Below, in pieces: positions 38,041 to 50,965 of a stretch of 64,000 nt of DNA. The DNA comes from Antennarius striatus (lineage: Eukaryota > Chordata > Actinopteri > Lophiiformes > Antennariidae): positions 3,179,501-3,243,500 of the forward strand of contig NC_090781.1 in assembly GCF_040054535.1 (NCBI RefSeq), in the 5' to 3' direction. Made by a program: the position numbers and the translations under genes. The notes beneath the pieces were generated by a model, which worked only from the letters and a program-made list of their open reading frames with translations, searched no databases and was not told the origin of the DNA. Within the stretch, counting starts at the first letter, position 1. Each line of letters begins with the position of its first letter.

Positions 38041-38170
38041 TTATATTATATTATATTATATTATATTATATTATATTATATTGTATTGTATTATATTATA
38101 TTATATTATATTATATTATATTATATTATATTATATTATATTATATTATATTATATTATATTATATTATA
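38041..38170. repeat. (ATATT)n microsatellite
   Basis: About 26 pentamer units. The array continues after the MITE, from 38357 to about 38377, so the MITE landed inside it. Confidence 0.97.
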
Positions 38171-38356
38171 CAGTAATCCCTTGAGCGTTCACGCTTCAAA
38201 ATGCTGGGCTTCACCTTGTCGAGGATTTTTAGAAGGTAGTCACGTGATACCGTACAAGCATTCTATTGGCTGCCACCATCAGGAAGGATCGCAGAGCACT
38301 TCCATGTATTAAAGAAATACTTAAAACACATTAGCCGCGAATAATGAGGGATCACT
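38171..38356 (+). mobile_element. Compact complete TIR-type MITE
   Basis: Starts cagtaatcccttg and ends gagggatcactg with TA on both sides. At about 186 bp it is the shortest complete copy seen here and defines the family ends well. It is inserted within the (ATATT)n array. Confidence 0.8.
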
Positions 38357-38654
38357 GTATTATATTATATTATATTAATAGGTTTAGGGTTAGGTTGTTG
38401 ATCAAACATTTTGCTGCGTCACATCTGTTTTTTTATCTTCATGAGATAAACAGATATTGTGGTGACATCACTCTCATCACTCAAAATCCTGTATGTTTTT
38501 GTCATAGAGGACGAAAATAAAATGTAATTGATATAAATAATAGTCACACTCAGGTGACGTTCTGGTCCTTCTGCTTCACCTGTGTATGAGGTGACGCTTT
38601 GAACACAGAGGAATCAGTTTATCAGAACTCGTCCTCAATACTCACATCTGAGAT

Positions 38655-38935
38655 CGTTCGAGGACATCTGAGGACATTCAAGGGCGTATGAGGACATTTG
38701 AGGATGTCTGAGGATATTTGGGGACATCTGACGATGTCTGAAGACAAATGAGGACATTTGAGGATGTCTGAGGACGTCTCAGGATGTCTGAGGACGTTTG
38801 AGGATGCTTGAGGACATCTGAGGGCATTCAAGGATGTTTGAGGACGCCTGACCATGTTGAGGATGTGTGAGGGAGTGTGAGGGTTTTCAAGACATTTGAG
38901 GACATCTGAAGACATCTGAGGATGTTTGAGGGCGT
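38655..38935 (+). repeat. Degenerate minisatellite, gaggacatctgaggatgt type
   Basis: About 25 units of roughly 9-10 bp based on gaggacatctgag / gaggatgtctgag. An open frame on the minus strand (38915-38622) is a product of this repeat and not a gene. Confidence 0.9.
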
Positions 38936-38939
38936 CAAT

Positions 38940-41900
38940 GAGTTTAAAACTTGTATTATGGATGGTGAGTCTCTAAGTTTTAAGTGTTCAAGACTCTTTA
39001 ACCTGTAGCAGCTGATAGGAGGATGGAGATTTCCTTTATCTGAAGAGTCAGACAGTTTGGAAGATTGGATGTCTTCTGACAGATGAAGGAAATGAAAACT
39101 TTTTTTTGGTTTCATCCCACATCTTTATTTAAGAACCGAATGTCTTCATAGTCTCCTGTGTCCATTTTGTCGAGTTATGAGGTCAGAGTTATGAGGCTGA
39201 GGAAATTATTTCTACCCACATCCATAATTCCTCTAAAACGACTGGATAATTTCCATCGAAGTGATGATATCTGTTATAACTGATAAATATCTTCCTAAAT
39301 ATCAGTTCTGGTGTGTCAAGAGTCATGAGAGCTGCTCCAGGATTTTACTTTATCGCTTCTCCATATGGAGAAAGCTGGAAAGCCTCCTGCAGAAGCTCCA
39401 GGGATTCATTTATTCCACCATTGGGATGACTCCCTTCCTCCTGGTGGCCGGGTTCCCATGCATTTTACCTCCCATCCCACTACTGATATCCCATCTGAGG
39501 CTCTGTGATCCATCACACTACAGGCGGCCATGTTCTCTGAAAGGGCCGTGAACTTGTTACCTCGCTGAGCCCTCCTGCCAATGTGTCAACCCCATTTGTC
39601 TTTCCTGCGCCCCCTTTCTGCAGGCTTCCCTTTCCCAGGACTGCTGTTGTATTGAAATAATGGCTGTACATTCAGACCGACCGGGTTGCCAGTGCAGCTT
39701 GTGAATAGAGATATCAAGTCTGGTGCCACGATCTCCCCCTGACCTCCTTTCAGAGCTCCTTCCTCTGCCTGTCCCTGCCTCGCTCCGGGGTTGCGATGCG
39801 TCATCATCCTGACTCCATCCTCTCAGCACAATGACATGACATCCATGTCACATTATGTACAGTGGGTCAGCTGGCCTGGACCCCCAGGGCTATTCTTCCC
39901 AGTCTGTTGTCTCAGGGATCTCTGGACCCATCTGTCTCAACATGGCACACGTTCAAAATGGCATCCTCAAGGGCTTTTATTCCTCCAGCAGAATTCAGTT
40001 TTCTCTCTTGTCTGTCTGCCTCTCCCCCAGAGTTATTCAGAGTTTAATGAGGCTGGCAGATAAAGGGAAGCTTATGGGTTTTTTTCGATGATGGAGAGGC
40101 TGCCCTTTTTTGTTTCTGCCTGAGGAGCCACACAGGGAGCGTTCATGGGAGATTTTTTGTTTTTTAAACCAGAGGGGAAAGTGATTGAGGTGTCTGAGAA
40201 TGAGCCAGGAAGTCTGAGGTCCACGTGGTTCTTTAAGGAGTCAGAGGAGCTCGTCACACATTCTGCAGCAGAATCTGGTTCAGTCAGAGGACTCCAGCAG
40301 ACTAATCTCTAGTCAGATATTCTGGGTATCAAACTCTGGACGTCCATTATTTATGTGCTTCTGCTCCCCCAGTAGTTGAACGCTTGCATCGGATTATCCC
40401 TTACATAAGAGAGTGGGTGGTTTGGAGTTGACTCCTGTCAGCGTGGGAGAACATCAGACACCGGGAGGAAGCACCGGGCTGATGCTGGATGGCGGGGCTG
40501 TTGAGCTGCAGCGCAGGGTCAAAGCCCTTCCGACTTGTCAGCTGTAAGAGAGTCTGTTTGGTTTAGTGTTGCAGGAGCATCAGCAGCAGTGTATGATTTG
40601 TGTGTGACATCAGAAAAAACACTTCAAGCGGTGAGGTTCAGCACACAGAGACTGTCACCGAGGTCAGGCTTGGTCCGTCTGCAGGGCTGTTCAGTCCTCC
40701 TGCAGGAGATATATGAAGGTCAGGTCCAGGACATCCTTGCAGGGGTTTCTGACATGCGGCAGGTCGTGTGGGGACAGATATTTGAAATACATCTTCAGGA
40801 GGTTTTTCTACACAGCAGCAGAGTATATCAGAGCATCGACACAAACAGAAACGCCAAAGGAGTGTCAGGATTCAAATGTGCAAGAAACAACTAGACTTGG
40901 TTCTGATCAGCTGATTGCTTTGTATTCAGATCAAAATGTCACCCCACATACAAGTAGATGGGTCAGAAAGTCACCTGATATTCCAAGAATGTGAATAATA
41001 ATAAGCAGCTTTGAAAGCACTAAAAATTGGTCATAATTATTAAAATTAGTCTGTTTTATTACAAACAGGAAATATATATTTTTAAAAGAACAGCAAGGAC
41101 AAAATCATGATGTCAGACTTTTAATTGTAAACTTACACTAATTTAATACATTCATATGATTGCAGTAGATGACTGTAAATTAAAGTTCATTGTTTTATTT
41201 TTGTTTGACAGTAAATACTGCACACAAACACTGTAGATGCATTCAGAATGTAGTCGGTATGTTTTTTTCAAACTGTTCCACGTCTGGTTTTTGTCCATTC
41301 CTACTGAATGTGGGACGTGTCCAGGTCCACGTTACCAGACCAAACAACACAGAGGTCCCAGTTTAGCCTAAACTACCCAGACAAGCCAGGAAAAGACTTT
41401 TACTCTGACGGTTTTAACATTGACTCGTCATCAGAAGAGGTGAAGAAGAGCGACAGTACGGTACAGATGCCATGAGATGTACGTGTCCGTCTTCAAACCT
41501 ACTGAATTCATGGTCATAAAAAATGCATAAATAAATAATGTCTCCGTTTGAAATTCAGCATCCACTGTATGGTACTGTGTCATGTAGCAGGTAGCATGTA
41601 GCAAGACGAGGAGGAAGAGGGAGTCAGAGATGGTCACCACTATCACCATCTTCACCGTGCCTTGCTTTATTGTCCATGATAAACAGTAAAGTATCCAAAG
41701 TACAAAGCCATGAGATGCTAACAGAGACAACAACAAACAACAACACAGAGTACGGCTGCGTAAACACTCGGCGGGGGTCGGGGCAGAAAAGTAACTGCAG
41801 GACAACAGTTACATTCAACTTACGAACAGAGAATGTTTGTAAGTTGAATGCTCCTAAGTTAAGGATTAACTGTATTTCATTTTTTGTATGTTTCTATAAA

Positions 41901-42370
41901 TCTTGGTCTGATACGAATGGGTAATTTTAGCATTACAGACATTGTTATCACCAACCTAGCCACATCTCTGAATTCCTCCTGCTTTCCGGGAAGTGATTGT
42001 TGTTGTCCTTGATGATGTTAACGTGTCGTGTGTGCACCCTTCACCTGTTCTGAGGGTGTATATGTTGCAGCTGGGGGTTTAACAAACTGACTTACACAGT
42101 GTAATGAAAGCTTTTATGACCCAATCATTTGTTAGCCGATCAAACCCGGTGAGGGAAGATGAAAAGCAGAACTGAGGCAGATATTCAAATAATACTCAAA
42201 CAACGTGAACGTGACCAAACCCGTCTTCTCCTGACCTCCAGAGGGGTTAATGCCTCTGGGCCGTGATTGCAGACGTAGTTCATGAAGAGGAAGCAGGTTG
42301 ACTCAAGTGACCTCAGGAGGAAGACGAGGAAAAAGGGGGGGCTTCTTGAAATGTCACCTTGTTTGAGTGC
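38940..42370. other. Non-coding; short hairpin at 41813-41847
   Basis: No known gene. 41813-41847 is a near-perfect inverted repeat (ttcaacttacgaac ... gtttgtaagttgaa), probably the end of an unnamed transposon. Open frames at 40535-40994 and 41431-41805 look accidental. Confidence 0.45.
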
Positions 42371-42379
42371 TGAGAGTTG

Positions 42380-42475
<96 letters not shown>

Positions 42476-42500
42476 TGTGTGTGTGTGTGCGTGTGTGTTT
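42380..42500. repeat. (GT)n microsatellite
   Basis: About 60 GT units with three substitutions near the right end. Confidence 0.97.
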
Positions 42501-42820
42501 ATTTAATGGACACCTACCTTCTGTCTTTGTAGCTCTCTCTCCTCCTCTTGCCATTCTCTCTCGACCTTCTTTCATACCACCCATCGTCTGGGCGTGGAGT
42601 CGCAGTCTGACGGCTTCACAGGTCTCCTCATTATATGGAGTCTGAGCCAGAAGAGATTTATAGAGACATAAAAGCAGTCAGGAGGGCAGTAGTGACCAGG
42701 CTGACGCAACAGGAAGGGGGAAGAGAGGAGTGGGGGAGGAAGAGGAGAAGGGCGAGGAGGGGGAAGAGGAGGAGACAGGTTCTGGATGCTATATGTCTCA
42801 TTGACTTTGCTGAATAAACA

Positions 42821-45025
42821 ATGACACAGCAGAAACAGTTCCCTTCAGCTTCCACCCCATCCAACTACCGGCCAATAGCCTGTCTCTGTACAACATGGAA
42901 GCTCCTGTCAGGCGTCATGGCGGCTAAGATGAGTAGTTTGATGGTTCAGTATATGAGTGGGGTACAGAAAGGAGTTGGTAGTAACACCAGGGGAGCCAAG
43001 GACCAGCTACTGGTGGACAGAGCTGTCCTCAGGGACTGTAATAACAGGCAGACCAACCTGTGCACCACCTGGATTGACTACCAGAAAGCCTACAACTCAA
43101 TGCCACACACATGGATACTGGAATGTCTGGAACTGTACAGTATACGATGAACGGAACACTAAGAGCCTTCATCATGAACTCAATGTGAATGTGGAAGACA
43201 ACCCTAGAGACTAACTCCAAGCCAATTGCCCAAGTGAACATCACCAAGAAGATGCACTATCACCACTGCTGTTCTGCATGGGCCTGAACCCCCTCAGTCA
43301 CATCATCACAAAGAGTGGTTTCGGATACCGATTCCGAAGTGGGACAACAATCAGTCACCTCCTCTACATGGATGACGTCAAGCTGTATGCCAGGAATGCA
43401 CAAGAAATCAACTCACTGATCCACACCGCCAGGATCTACATCGTCGACATAGGAATGTCATTCGGATTAGACAAATGTGGCCGGATGGTATCGAGAAGAG
43501 GCAAGATGATCAGAACTGAAGGGGTCAACCTACCAGGGGGCAGGATAGAAGACATCAAGGACAGCTACAAATACCTTGGAATCCCACAGGCTAATGGCAA
43601 CCATGAGGAGGCCGCAAGGAAGTCATCCACAGCCAAATACCTCCAGAGAGTAAGGCAAGTCCTGAGAAGTCAGCTGAATGGTAAGAACAAGGTCCGAGCC
43701 ATCAACATGCATGCACTGCCTGTCATCAGATACCCCGCTGGGGTCAAAAGCTGGCCAAAGGAGGAGATAGAAGCCACAAATATCAAGACTAGAAACCCCA
43801 CCATGCATGGAGGGTTTCACCCCAAGTCCAGCACCCTGAGGCTGTACACTAAGTGGAAAGAGGGAGGTTGAGGACTAGTGAGCATCAGGGCCACTGTCCA
43901 AAGTCAAAGTCAGCTTTATTGTCAAATGTACCATATATGCACAACATACAGCAGAGATGAAATTGCAACCTCTCTGACCCATGGTAGACAGGCAGTACAA
44001 CAGGCAGTACAACACAGGCAGGACAACACAAGCAGGACAACATAAGCAGGAAAACACAGACAGTACAACAGACAGGACAACGCAGGCAGGACAACACAGG
44101 CAGTGCAACAGGACGTACAACCAGGATGAAACACATCAGGTACATCAGGAAGATGGCCACAAAAGATGAACTGCTCAGTGAATGCCTAAGACAGCAGAAA
44201 CCTGACAAGAGAGCTGGGGAGGAGGCGGAGGAGACAACATAGAGGGACAAGCCCCTAAACGGCATGTACCACCGTCAGATAGAGGAAGTGGCTGATATCA
44301 AGAAGACCTACCAATGGTGGGACAAAACTGGACTGACAGACAGCACAGAGGCACTGATCATGGCAGCATAAGAACAGGCCCTAAGTTCAAGGACAATAGA
44401 GGCCAATATCTACCACAGTAGATCTGACCCAAGGTGCAGGCTATGTAAAGAATCCCCAGAGACAGTCCAGCATGTGGTAGCAGGTTGCAAGGCTCGCCAG
44501 TTAAGCATACATGGAGAAGCACAACCAAGTAGCTGTGATGATGTACTAGAAGTACCCAAATCCCAATGGGACATACCACCAAAGGTGGTTGAGAACGACA
44601 AGGCTGAGATCCTGTGGGACTTCAGCTTCCAGACTGACAAACAGCTACTGGCTAACAAACCGGACATAGTGGTGATGGACAAAGAGCAGAAGAGAGCAGT
44701 GGTGATAGATGTGGAGATTTCAGCTGATGCCAACATCAGGAAGAAGGAACACGAAAAGATTGAGAAGTATCAAGGGTTGAAAGAACAGCTGGAACAGATG
44801 TGGAAGGTCAAGGTTAATGTGGTCCCCATGGTAGTAGGAGCACTTGGGGCAGTGACCCCCTGGAAGAGTGGCTCCAGCAGATTCCTGGAACAACATCTGA
44901 AGCCTCAGTCCAGAAGAGCGCAGTCCTAGGAACAGCTAAGATACTGACAGAACCCTCAGACTCCCAGGCCTCTGGTAGAGGAGCCGAGCTTGAGGATGAC
45001 ACACAGATACCACCCCACAAGGGTA
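42821..45025 (+). mobile_element. R4/Rex6-like LINE with REL endonuclease, broken
   Basis: The first part (42821-43150) encodes NYRPIACLCTTWKLLSG, TRGAKDQLLVDRAVLRDC and WIDYQKAYNSMPHTW. After a frameshift, 43278-43871 encodes SPLLF-type palm sequence (in part), the intact catalytic box LLYMDDVKLYA, SYKYLGIPQANGN and MHGGFHPKSSTLRLY. After an insertion at 43901-44120 it resumes with YHRQIEEVADIKK, a CRLCKESPETVQHVVAGC zinc-knuckle-like motif, and PDIVVMDKEQKRAVVID, which fits the PD-(X12-14)-D pattern of restriction-like endonucleases in R2/R4/NeSL-type LINEs. It ends with KEHEKIEKYQGLKEQL and ALGAVTP. It is inactive through a frameshift, an insertion and at least one deletion near 44490. The exact clade is inference. 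Confidence 0.8.
43901..44120 (-). mobile_element. 3' tail of a second LINE inserted in the R4-like LINE
   Basis: About 220 bp matching the 3' end of the insert at 30553: the same agtcaaagtcagctttattg terminus, the same unique block (catatatgcacaacatacag) and the same caggcagtacaaca-type minisatellite. Host coding sequence is interrupted after gccactgtcca and resumes at ccaggatgaaac, so at most cca is duplicated. Confidence 0.8.
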
Positions 45026-45034
45026 AGAGGGACA

Positions 45035-47075
45035 TTTTTTTATATATGTAAACGGTCCTACACAGGGAAATTGTGATAGACAGTAGACATGTAAAACCTG
45101 AATCACGAGTGGAAAATGATCAGGAAAACATCCTCACTCTTATTAGTCTTCTGTGGCATAAATGTTTGACTAATGTTTATCTCATCCAGGTGTAAATCTT
45201 TTAACCTGCGTGAAAGGATGCGCTGGTGTTGTATGAATAACCTCTAAACTGTTATCAGAGGGCAGAACTGTGTGTTCAAGCTCTCCTCTTTGTCTGTAAC
45301 GTAGCAGAGTTCAGCCGGTTCAGTCTTCTCACAGGAAGTAGCACAGAGATGACAGGAAGTAGACCAGATCAACGGTGTGGGGTCGTTACCTCTGGACCAT
45401 GTAACGTTTGCTATTCTTGATATTATTTCCTATCCGCCATGTTTAAATCAGCATTACCATTTTAAACATATAAATCATGTTTGCTTCCTTATTGGGGTGG
45501 GGGGGTTAGTGAGCATTTAGTCTATTCTGTTTTTGGTTTCAAAGCTAGAGACAATGACAGTCCCTCTTCATCCGCTCCATCCATCCTCTGGTGAAACAAC
45601 TACTACAGTCTGCTGGACGGTAAACCAAGCACTCAAAAAAGATGATCGATTTTACCTGAACCCACCCACTACAACATTTCCCTTTTGACTCCCAGTTTCC
45701 ATTTTCTTTTCTTTTCATATGGTAATGGGGGTCAGAAGATGAGGGGGCTCTCACATTCAATGTGAAACTTGGCCTTTTGTGTAGCCATGGCATAAGCTGC
45801 TACAACAAGGCCAGAGGTGAAACAGAATTCAGTTGGAATTCCCCAGCGGGTCTGGCCTCGGGCCGTCCTGCTTGACTGAACTGAAATAGAGAACTGAGTG
45901 GCAGCAATGGGGTGGCAGCACCAGGCTTTACAATTAACAGAAGATGGCACATGGGTTCAAGTTTTTAAACTCGAACCCGTATTATGTTGAGTTAAACGTA
46001 ATATGGGTTCTGTGCACTTTGTCTCTATTACTGAACCTTTTCTTAGATTTGGATGTAACCCAGACTTCAAAACCTCCTCAGGACCAAACAAAAAGCAAAA
46101 CAACCTTCTTGTTCTGGACTCTGAGAGTTCTCTAGTATCTTCTTTGTAGCATTTAAACAACAATATTAAAATATAGCTGCTCACATAGCTATGATTCTAT
46201 ACCCCCACCCCCACCCCCATTCTACTGCCTTCGCGTCTTAGATATGCACCACAATACAAGTCTTTTTTTTTTAAGGAGGGGGGGTCAGATTGAGCTATAG
46301 TTGCGGTCATGCTGACCTTTTGAGTGTCACTCATCAGTAACTCCTGCACACCCGCATTTTTATTATTTTTTTAACAGCAAAACATGTACATATATACAAC
46401 GAATAGAAAAATTCACTATAATGTTGTAGCATGTACAAGAAATATTTAAAACGAGAACAAATCAATCAATCGATAAATAAATAAATTTAAAAAATTTCTG
46501 GTCCAAACCTTAACCTGATGACAAGTTTTGTGAGATCCTTCAGAAGCTCCTTCAAGAATAAGCCAAAGCTGCATTTTTCACATTCATAGCAGATATTTAT
46601 ATTATTTGAAGCACAAACATCTACATAATAAAAAACCTTGTTGTCCTGACATACAGGAAAGGGAACTTTTATTAAATTGAAATGCTGCTCCACAGGATAT
46701 TAAACTAAAATTCTCTTTGGTATTATGTACCAAAGTCTCAAGTATTATATGAGGTTTTAAAATTCAAAAGCAGCTCTTCTCCTTACTGCACAACATTTTC
46801 CTGTTCAGTGTCCTGTTTCGTGACCAAAGAAACAAGAGGTGCTATTTTTCAAACTGCTTTCAATATCCACCCACGGCAGTAATTCTGGGAAATAGGAGAC
46901 GCCTATTTTCAGCCAAAATAATGTTGTTGACTGCAAAGGAGAGAGGAGCAGCACGGCCTCAGGCTGACGGAAAAAACCAGGAACAGAGTGTTGGAAAAAT
47001 CATCAGCGCCTCGCATCATAATGAAACTCTACAGTATTGTTTACTTTTGAGTAAAGGGGTGCTGGTCTAGTTAGG

Positions 47076-47167
<92 letters not shown>

Positions 47168-47900
47168 GCACACTTGATGCATTAGGTGTTGGGGAGGGAG
47201 GGTGCATTGGGTTAGAATCCTATTTACACTGATGATGGCGGTGGTGTGTGTGTGGGGGTGGGGGGTGGGGGGGTGGGGGGGTGGAAGCAATTACAGGGTG
47301 GTCACATTTGGCAGCTGCCGGAAAGGAAAGTAAACCAACCAGTATTGTTAAATATGATTAAACTGCCCTCTGTCCCTAGGGTGGTGTGGATGAGGGGTGG
47401 GGGGCTGTGGATTGGGGATGTGTAGGCTATGAAAACCAAAGGCGAGATCCCATGGGTGCTTCAAAGCTGCTGCCCACCACCTGCACCTGGTATGAAATAT
47501 CTGCTTCTGGACATTCATTGTGGTGAACATTCCTTCTGCTACCTGAGTGACCAGCCTATCAGTGGTGGGATGTTCATGAGAAGGAAGCGTGGAAGTGGAT
47601 CCAGTGGTTACGGAAGTATTAAAACTAGAAAAATCTGTTGTCATATTTCAGAACCATTCTATTTATGGTTAAGGTCATGTTTTACTGATATGTTTTTTTA
47701 AATCAACTGCAACCGACATAAGTCGGACAAGATCTGGAATCAAATCCTCCATATATGGAGCACAGCTAAACCACTGAGCTATTCGTACCCTCACAAAAGA
47801 TGTTGTTGGTTTTGGGTATAATTTTGTTGTGTGTCGTGTTTGGTTTGTATAACGATGCTGTTGGTGACACCTACAGCACCAGCTTGTCTGAAACAAACAG
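45035..47900. other. Non-coding with (CA)n at 47078-47170
   Basis: No gene recognised. The (CA)n array has about 43 units. A G-rich run (ggggtggg type) follows at 47249-47283. Confidence 0.55.
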
Positions 47901-47917
47901 TAATCCTTTCATGATGG

Positions 47918-49042
47918 ATAGGCAGTCGGTCCTGATGGTATACCTGTAGAGGTTTGGAAGTGTCTAGGAGAGGTGGCAGTAGAGTTTCTGACTGGGTTGT
48001 TCAACAGGATCTTAGATAGTGAGAAGATGCCTGAGGAATGGAGGAGAAGTGTGCTGGTGCCCATTTTTAAGAACAAGGGAGACGTGCAGAGTTGTGGCAA
48101 CTACAGAGGAATAAAGCTGATGAGCCACACAATGAAGTTATGGGAAAGAGTAGTAGAAGCTAGACTAAGGGCAGAAGTGAACATTTGTGAGCAGCAGTAT
48201 GGTTTCATGCCAAAAAAGAGTACTACAGATGCAGTATTTGCTCTGAGGATGTTGATAGAGAAGTACAGAGAAGGCCAGAAGGAGCTGCATTGTGTTTTTG
48301 TAGATCTGGAGAAAGCTGATGACAGGGTGTCCAGAGAGGAACTGTGGTATTGTATGAGGAAGTCTGGAGTGGCAGAGAAGTATGTTAGAGCGGTGCAGGA
48401 CACGTATGAGGACTGTAAGACAGTGGTGAGGTGTGCTGTAGGTGTGAGGTCACAGGGAGAAGAGATCAAGAAGGTGGAGGATTTGAAGTACTTGGGGTCA
48501 ACAGTCCAGAGCAATGGAGAGTGTGGAAAAGAGGTGAAGAAGCGTGTCCAGGCAGGATGGAACGGGTGGAGGAAAGTGTCAGGTGTGATGTGTGATAGAA
48601 GAGTTTCAGCTAAAATGAAAGGAAAGGTGTACAAAACTGTGGTGAGACCAGCGATGTTGTTTGGTCTAGAGACAGTGTCACTGAGGAAAAGACAGGAGAC
48701 AGAGCTGGAGGTAGCAGAGATGAAGATGCTGAGGTTCTCTCTGGGAGTGACCAGGACGGATAGGATCAGGAATGAGTACATCAGAGGGACAGCACATGTT
48801 AGAGGTTCTGGAGATAAAGTCAGAGAGGCCAGACTGAGATGGTTTGGACATGTCCAGAGGAGAGATAGTGAATATATTGGTAGAAGGATGCTGAGTTTTG
48901 AACTGCCAGGCAGGAGGCCTAGAGGAAGACCAAAGAGGAGGTAGTTGGTGTGAGAGAAGAGGATGCAAAGGACAGGGCTAGATGGAGGCAACGGATTCTC
49001 TGTGGCGACCCCTGAAGGGAAAAGCTGAAAGGAGAAGAAGAT
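47918..49042 (+). mobile_element. Young RTE-type LINE copy, 5'-truncated, open 323-codon frame
   Basis: The frame 47973-48944 codes for a truncated reverse transcriptase: CGNYRGIKLMSHTMKLWERV, EQQYGFMPKKSTTDAVFALR and VFVDLEKADDRVSREEL, then directly EEIKKVEDLKYLGSTVQ and the C-terminal RLRWFGHVQRRDSEYIG and PGRRPRGRPKRR. The APE domain and the palm segment with the (F/Y)ADD box are missing; the latter is an internal deletion at about 48455-48465 that happens to keep the frame. A second small deletion follows near 48942. The copy is flanked by a perfect 14-bp duplication, tcctttcatgatgg, at 47904-47917 and 49043-49056. Inactive, but recent. Confidence 0.9.
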
Positions 49043-49350
49043 TCCTTTCATGATGGTTGATCATCCGCTTCAAAACGATGATGTATTGTAATTGTCAGCG
49101 TTTGTGTGTCCGTCTGTTCGTTAGTCCACCAAATATCTCTGCAATCATTGCAGATAGAAAGATGAAACAAAAAATGCATTACTCAGGCAGCAAAGGGGAT
49201 GAAAATGAGATGATGACCTTGACCTTGAGAAAACTAGGTTAAGGTCAAATTTCAGCTTTTGTACTCCGAGGAACCGGATAACATAGAAAGACAAGGAAGA
49301 AGGCCAGTGTGAGTTAGACCACAGATCAAAGCTAGTGCTTCATTACAGAA
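49043..49350 (-). mobile_element. Unnamed dispersed repeat with DR0 site, copy 1
   Basis: Reverse-complement relatives are at 58850-59175 and 63130-63510. Shared blocks include agatagaaagatgaaacaaaaa, ggcagcaaaggggatgaaaa and tgatgaccttgacctt. The repeat carries AGGTCAAGGTCA on the minus strand at 49225-49214. No coding capacity is evident. Confidence 0.65.
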
Positions 49351-49359
49351 GTGCTGCAT

Positions 49360-50934
49360 AACCCCCCCCCCCCCTTTGGCATAGCATCATGCTATGTGGC
49401 TATAAGGTGCTGCTAATGGCAGAAGAAAGCCCCCTTTGCCAGCTTGATATCTGTGCTCACAGGGACAGCCATGCTGTTGTGTATGAGGCTCCAATCCTAG
49501 AGACCGGAGCTCCAGCCGTTCTTTGAACATAAAGGTGGGATAGAGGGCAAAATGTTTAGGAGGGCGTGGCAGAACACGAGGCGTGGAGGTGGGGGGATGA
49601 TGGGTGAAGGTAATATTTTCAACCAACCAATCAACCAGCCAACCAACCAATGAGTGGTCATGTGCGAAAGCTAACTTGATTGGCTGAGCTGACTGACAGT
49701 TGGTACTGTGGTTCGGTTGCACTGTTGGCAAAAAAAGAAAAAGAAATAAGAAGTGCTTCCAAGGGAGAACTAATTTATTTATTTATAATGGAACCTAAAT
49801 TTGTTTCTAGACTACTTATTTTCTTTCAGTTACTCTATCGAGTGGATCCGTATATGTCTAGAAGCACAAAGTCCCTGCTGTATTATAGCCTAACCTATCC
49901 CATAACCCCAAGGGGTCGTTGGGGCAGTGCAGACGACCCCCGGTTGTCATTATATGGTGTGTCTTGGGTGCCCATTCCTCTTTAGGTTGGATGCTGCTTT
50001 ACTATAGATTTATTATTTTGTATTTATGCTACGTCCAACTCTGCTTGTTTGACTGAGTGAAACTTCCTGACTTCCAGTGGATGCAGGGTAAAGACACGCT
50101 TCACCAGCCCCCCTTATGTTTTTAATCGTCCAGTCTTTATGCTTAATGGGTAAACAGCATGGAGTGATGCCCCAGAGGTTCCCCCTGCTTCAGGGATTTA
50201 GTCCCATGTCTGTTCTGGGATTGAACTTTAATGACACCGACAGAAGAATCCAGATTGGAGACACATTCTGCATTTTATAGCTTGGATCTTATAAGTTTCA
50301 GGGTAATTAAAATGATGAACTATAATCTTTAAATCTCTGACTATAAAGTATATGGTCAATGTTCTGACACCTTTAAAGGGTGCTGCATCTTATCCTGTAG
50401 CTGTCGTGTGTGATTGAGTGTTTGACATTCAGTTTTGTATTATTTATCGGCTGAAAAGTCGAACAAAAGAGGAGATAAAGTCAAACTACAAAAATGCCTA
50501 AAAATTCATTTGAGAATCGAGATCCTGACATAGATCCTGGTTCAGATCTATAAACGGTTCCTCCACTGCCCCCTCAGAATGTTCTCAAAGTTGGTGTTTA
50601 ACATATTCAACAAACAGATAGAGCAAACAGACATAGATGGAAAGCCAACGTCCGTGGTGGAGGTGAAGAAAGCAGGTGGAAGCGTCCACATCCACTGTGG
50701 ACAGACAGCTGTGAGTGACTGAGAGCCTCAGAGGCCCCCCGCCACCTTCCTCGTGAGTCAGTGTGAAGACGATGGGCGCCGTGCAACTCATCCGTCAACT
50801 CACCTTCAGGCCGTCCAACCCGTCAGTCAGTTTAATCTGTTCAGGCGGAAAGTTGCTGATTCAGCATCCAGAGCAGCAGAGGAAGCCTAGTTTAGAGCAA
50901 ATTTTCATCGGTGCTTATTCTTTTTTCTTCTATC

Positions 50935-50965
<31 letters not shown>

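Noticed and set aside
38622..38915. 97-codon minus-strand frame
   Set aside because: Antisense of a 9-10-bp degenerate minisatellite.
41431..41805. 124-codon hydrophobic minus-strand frame
   Set aside because: No known family, no splice context and it ends at a transposon-like hairpin; most likely chance.
48101..49051. 316-codon minus-strand frame
   Set aside because: Antisense shadow of the RTE reverse-transcriptase frame.
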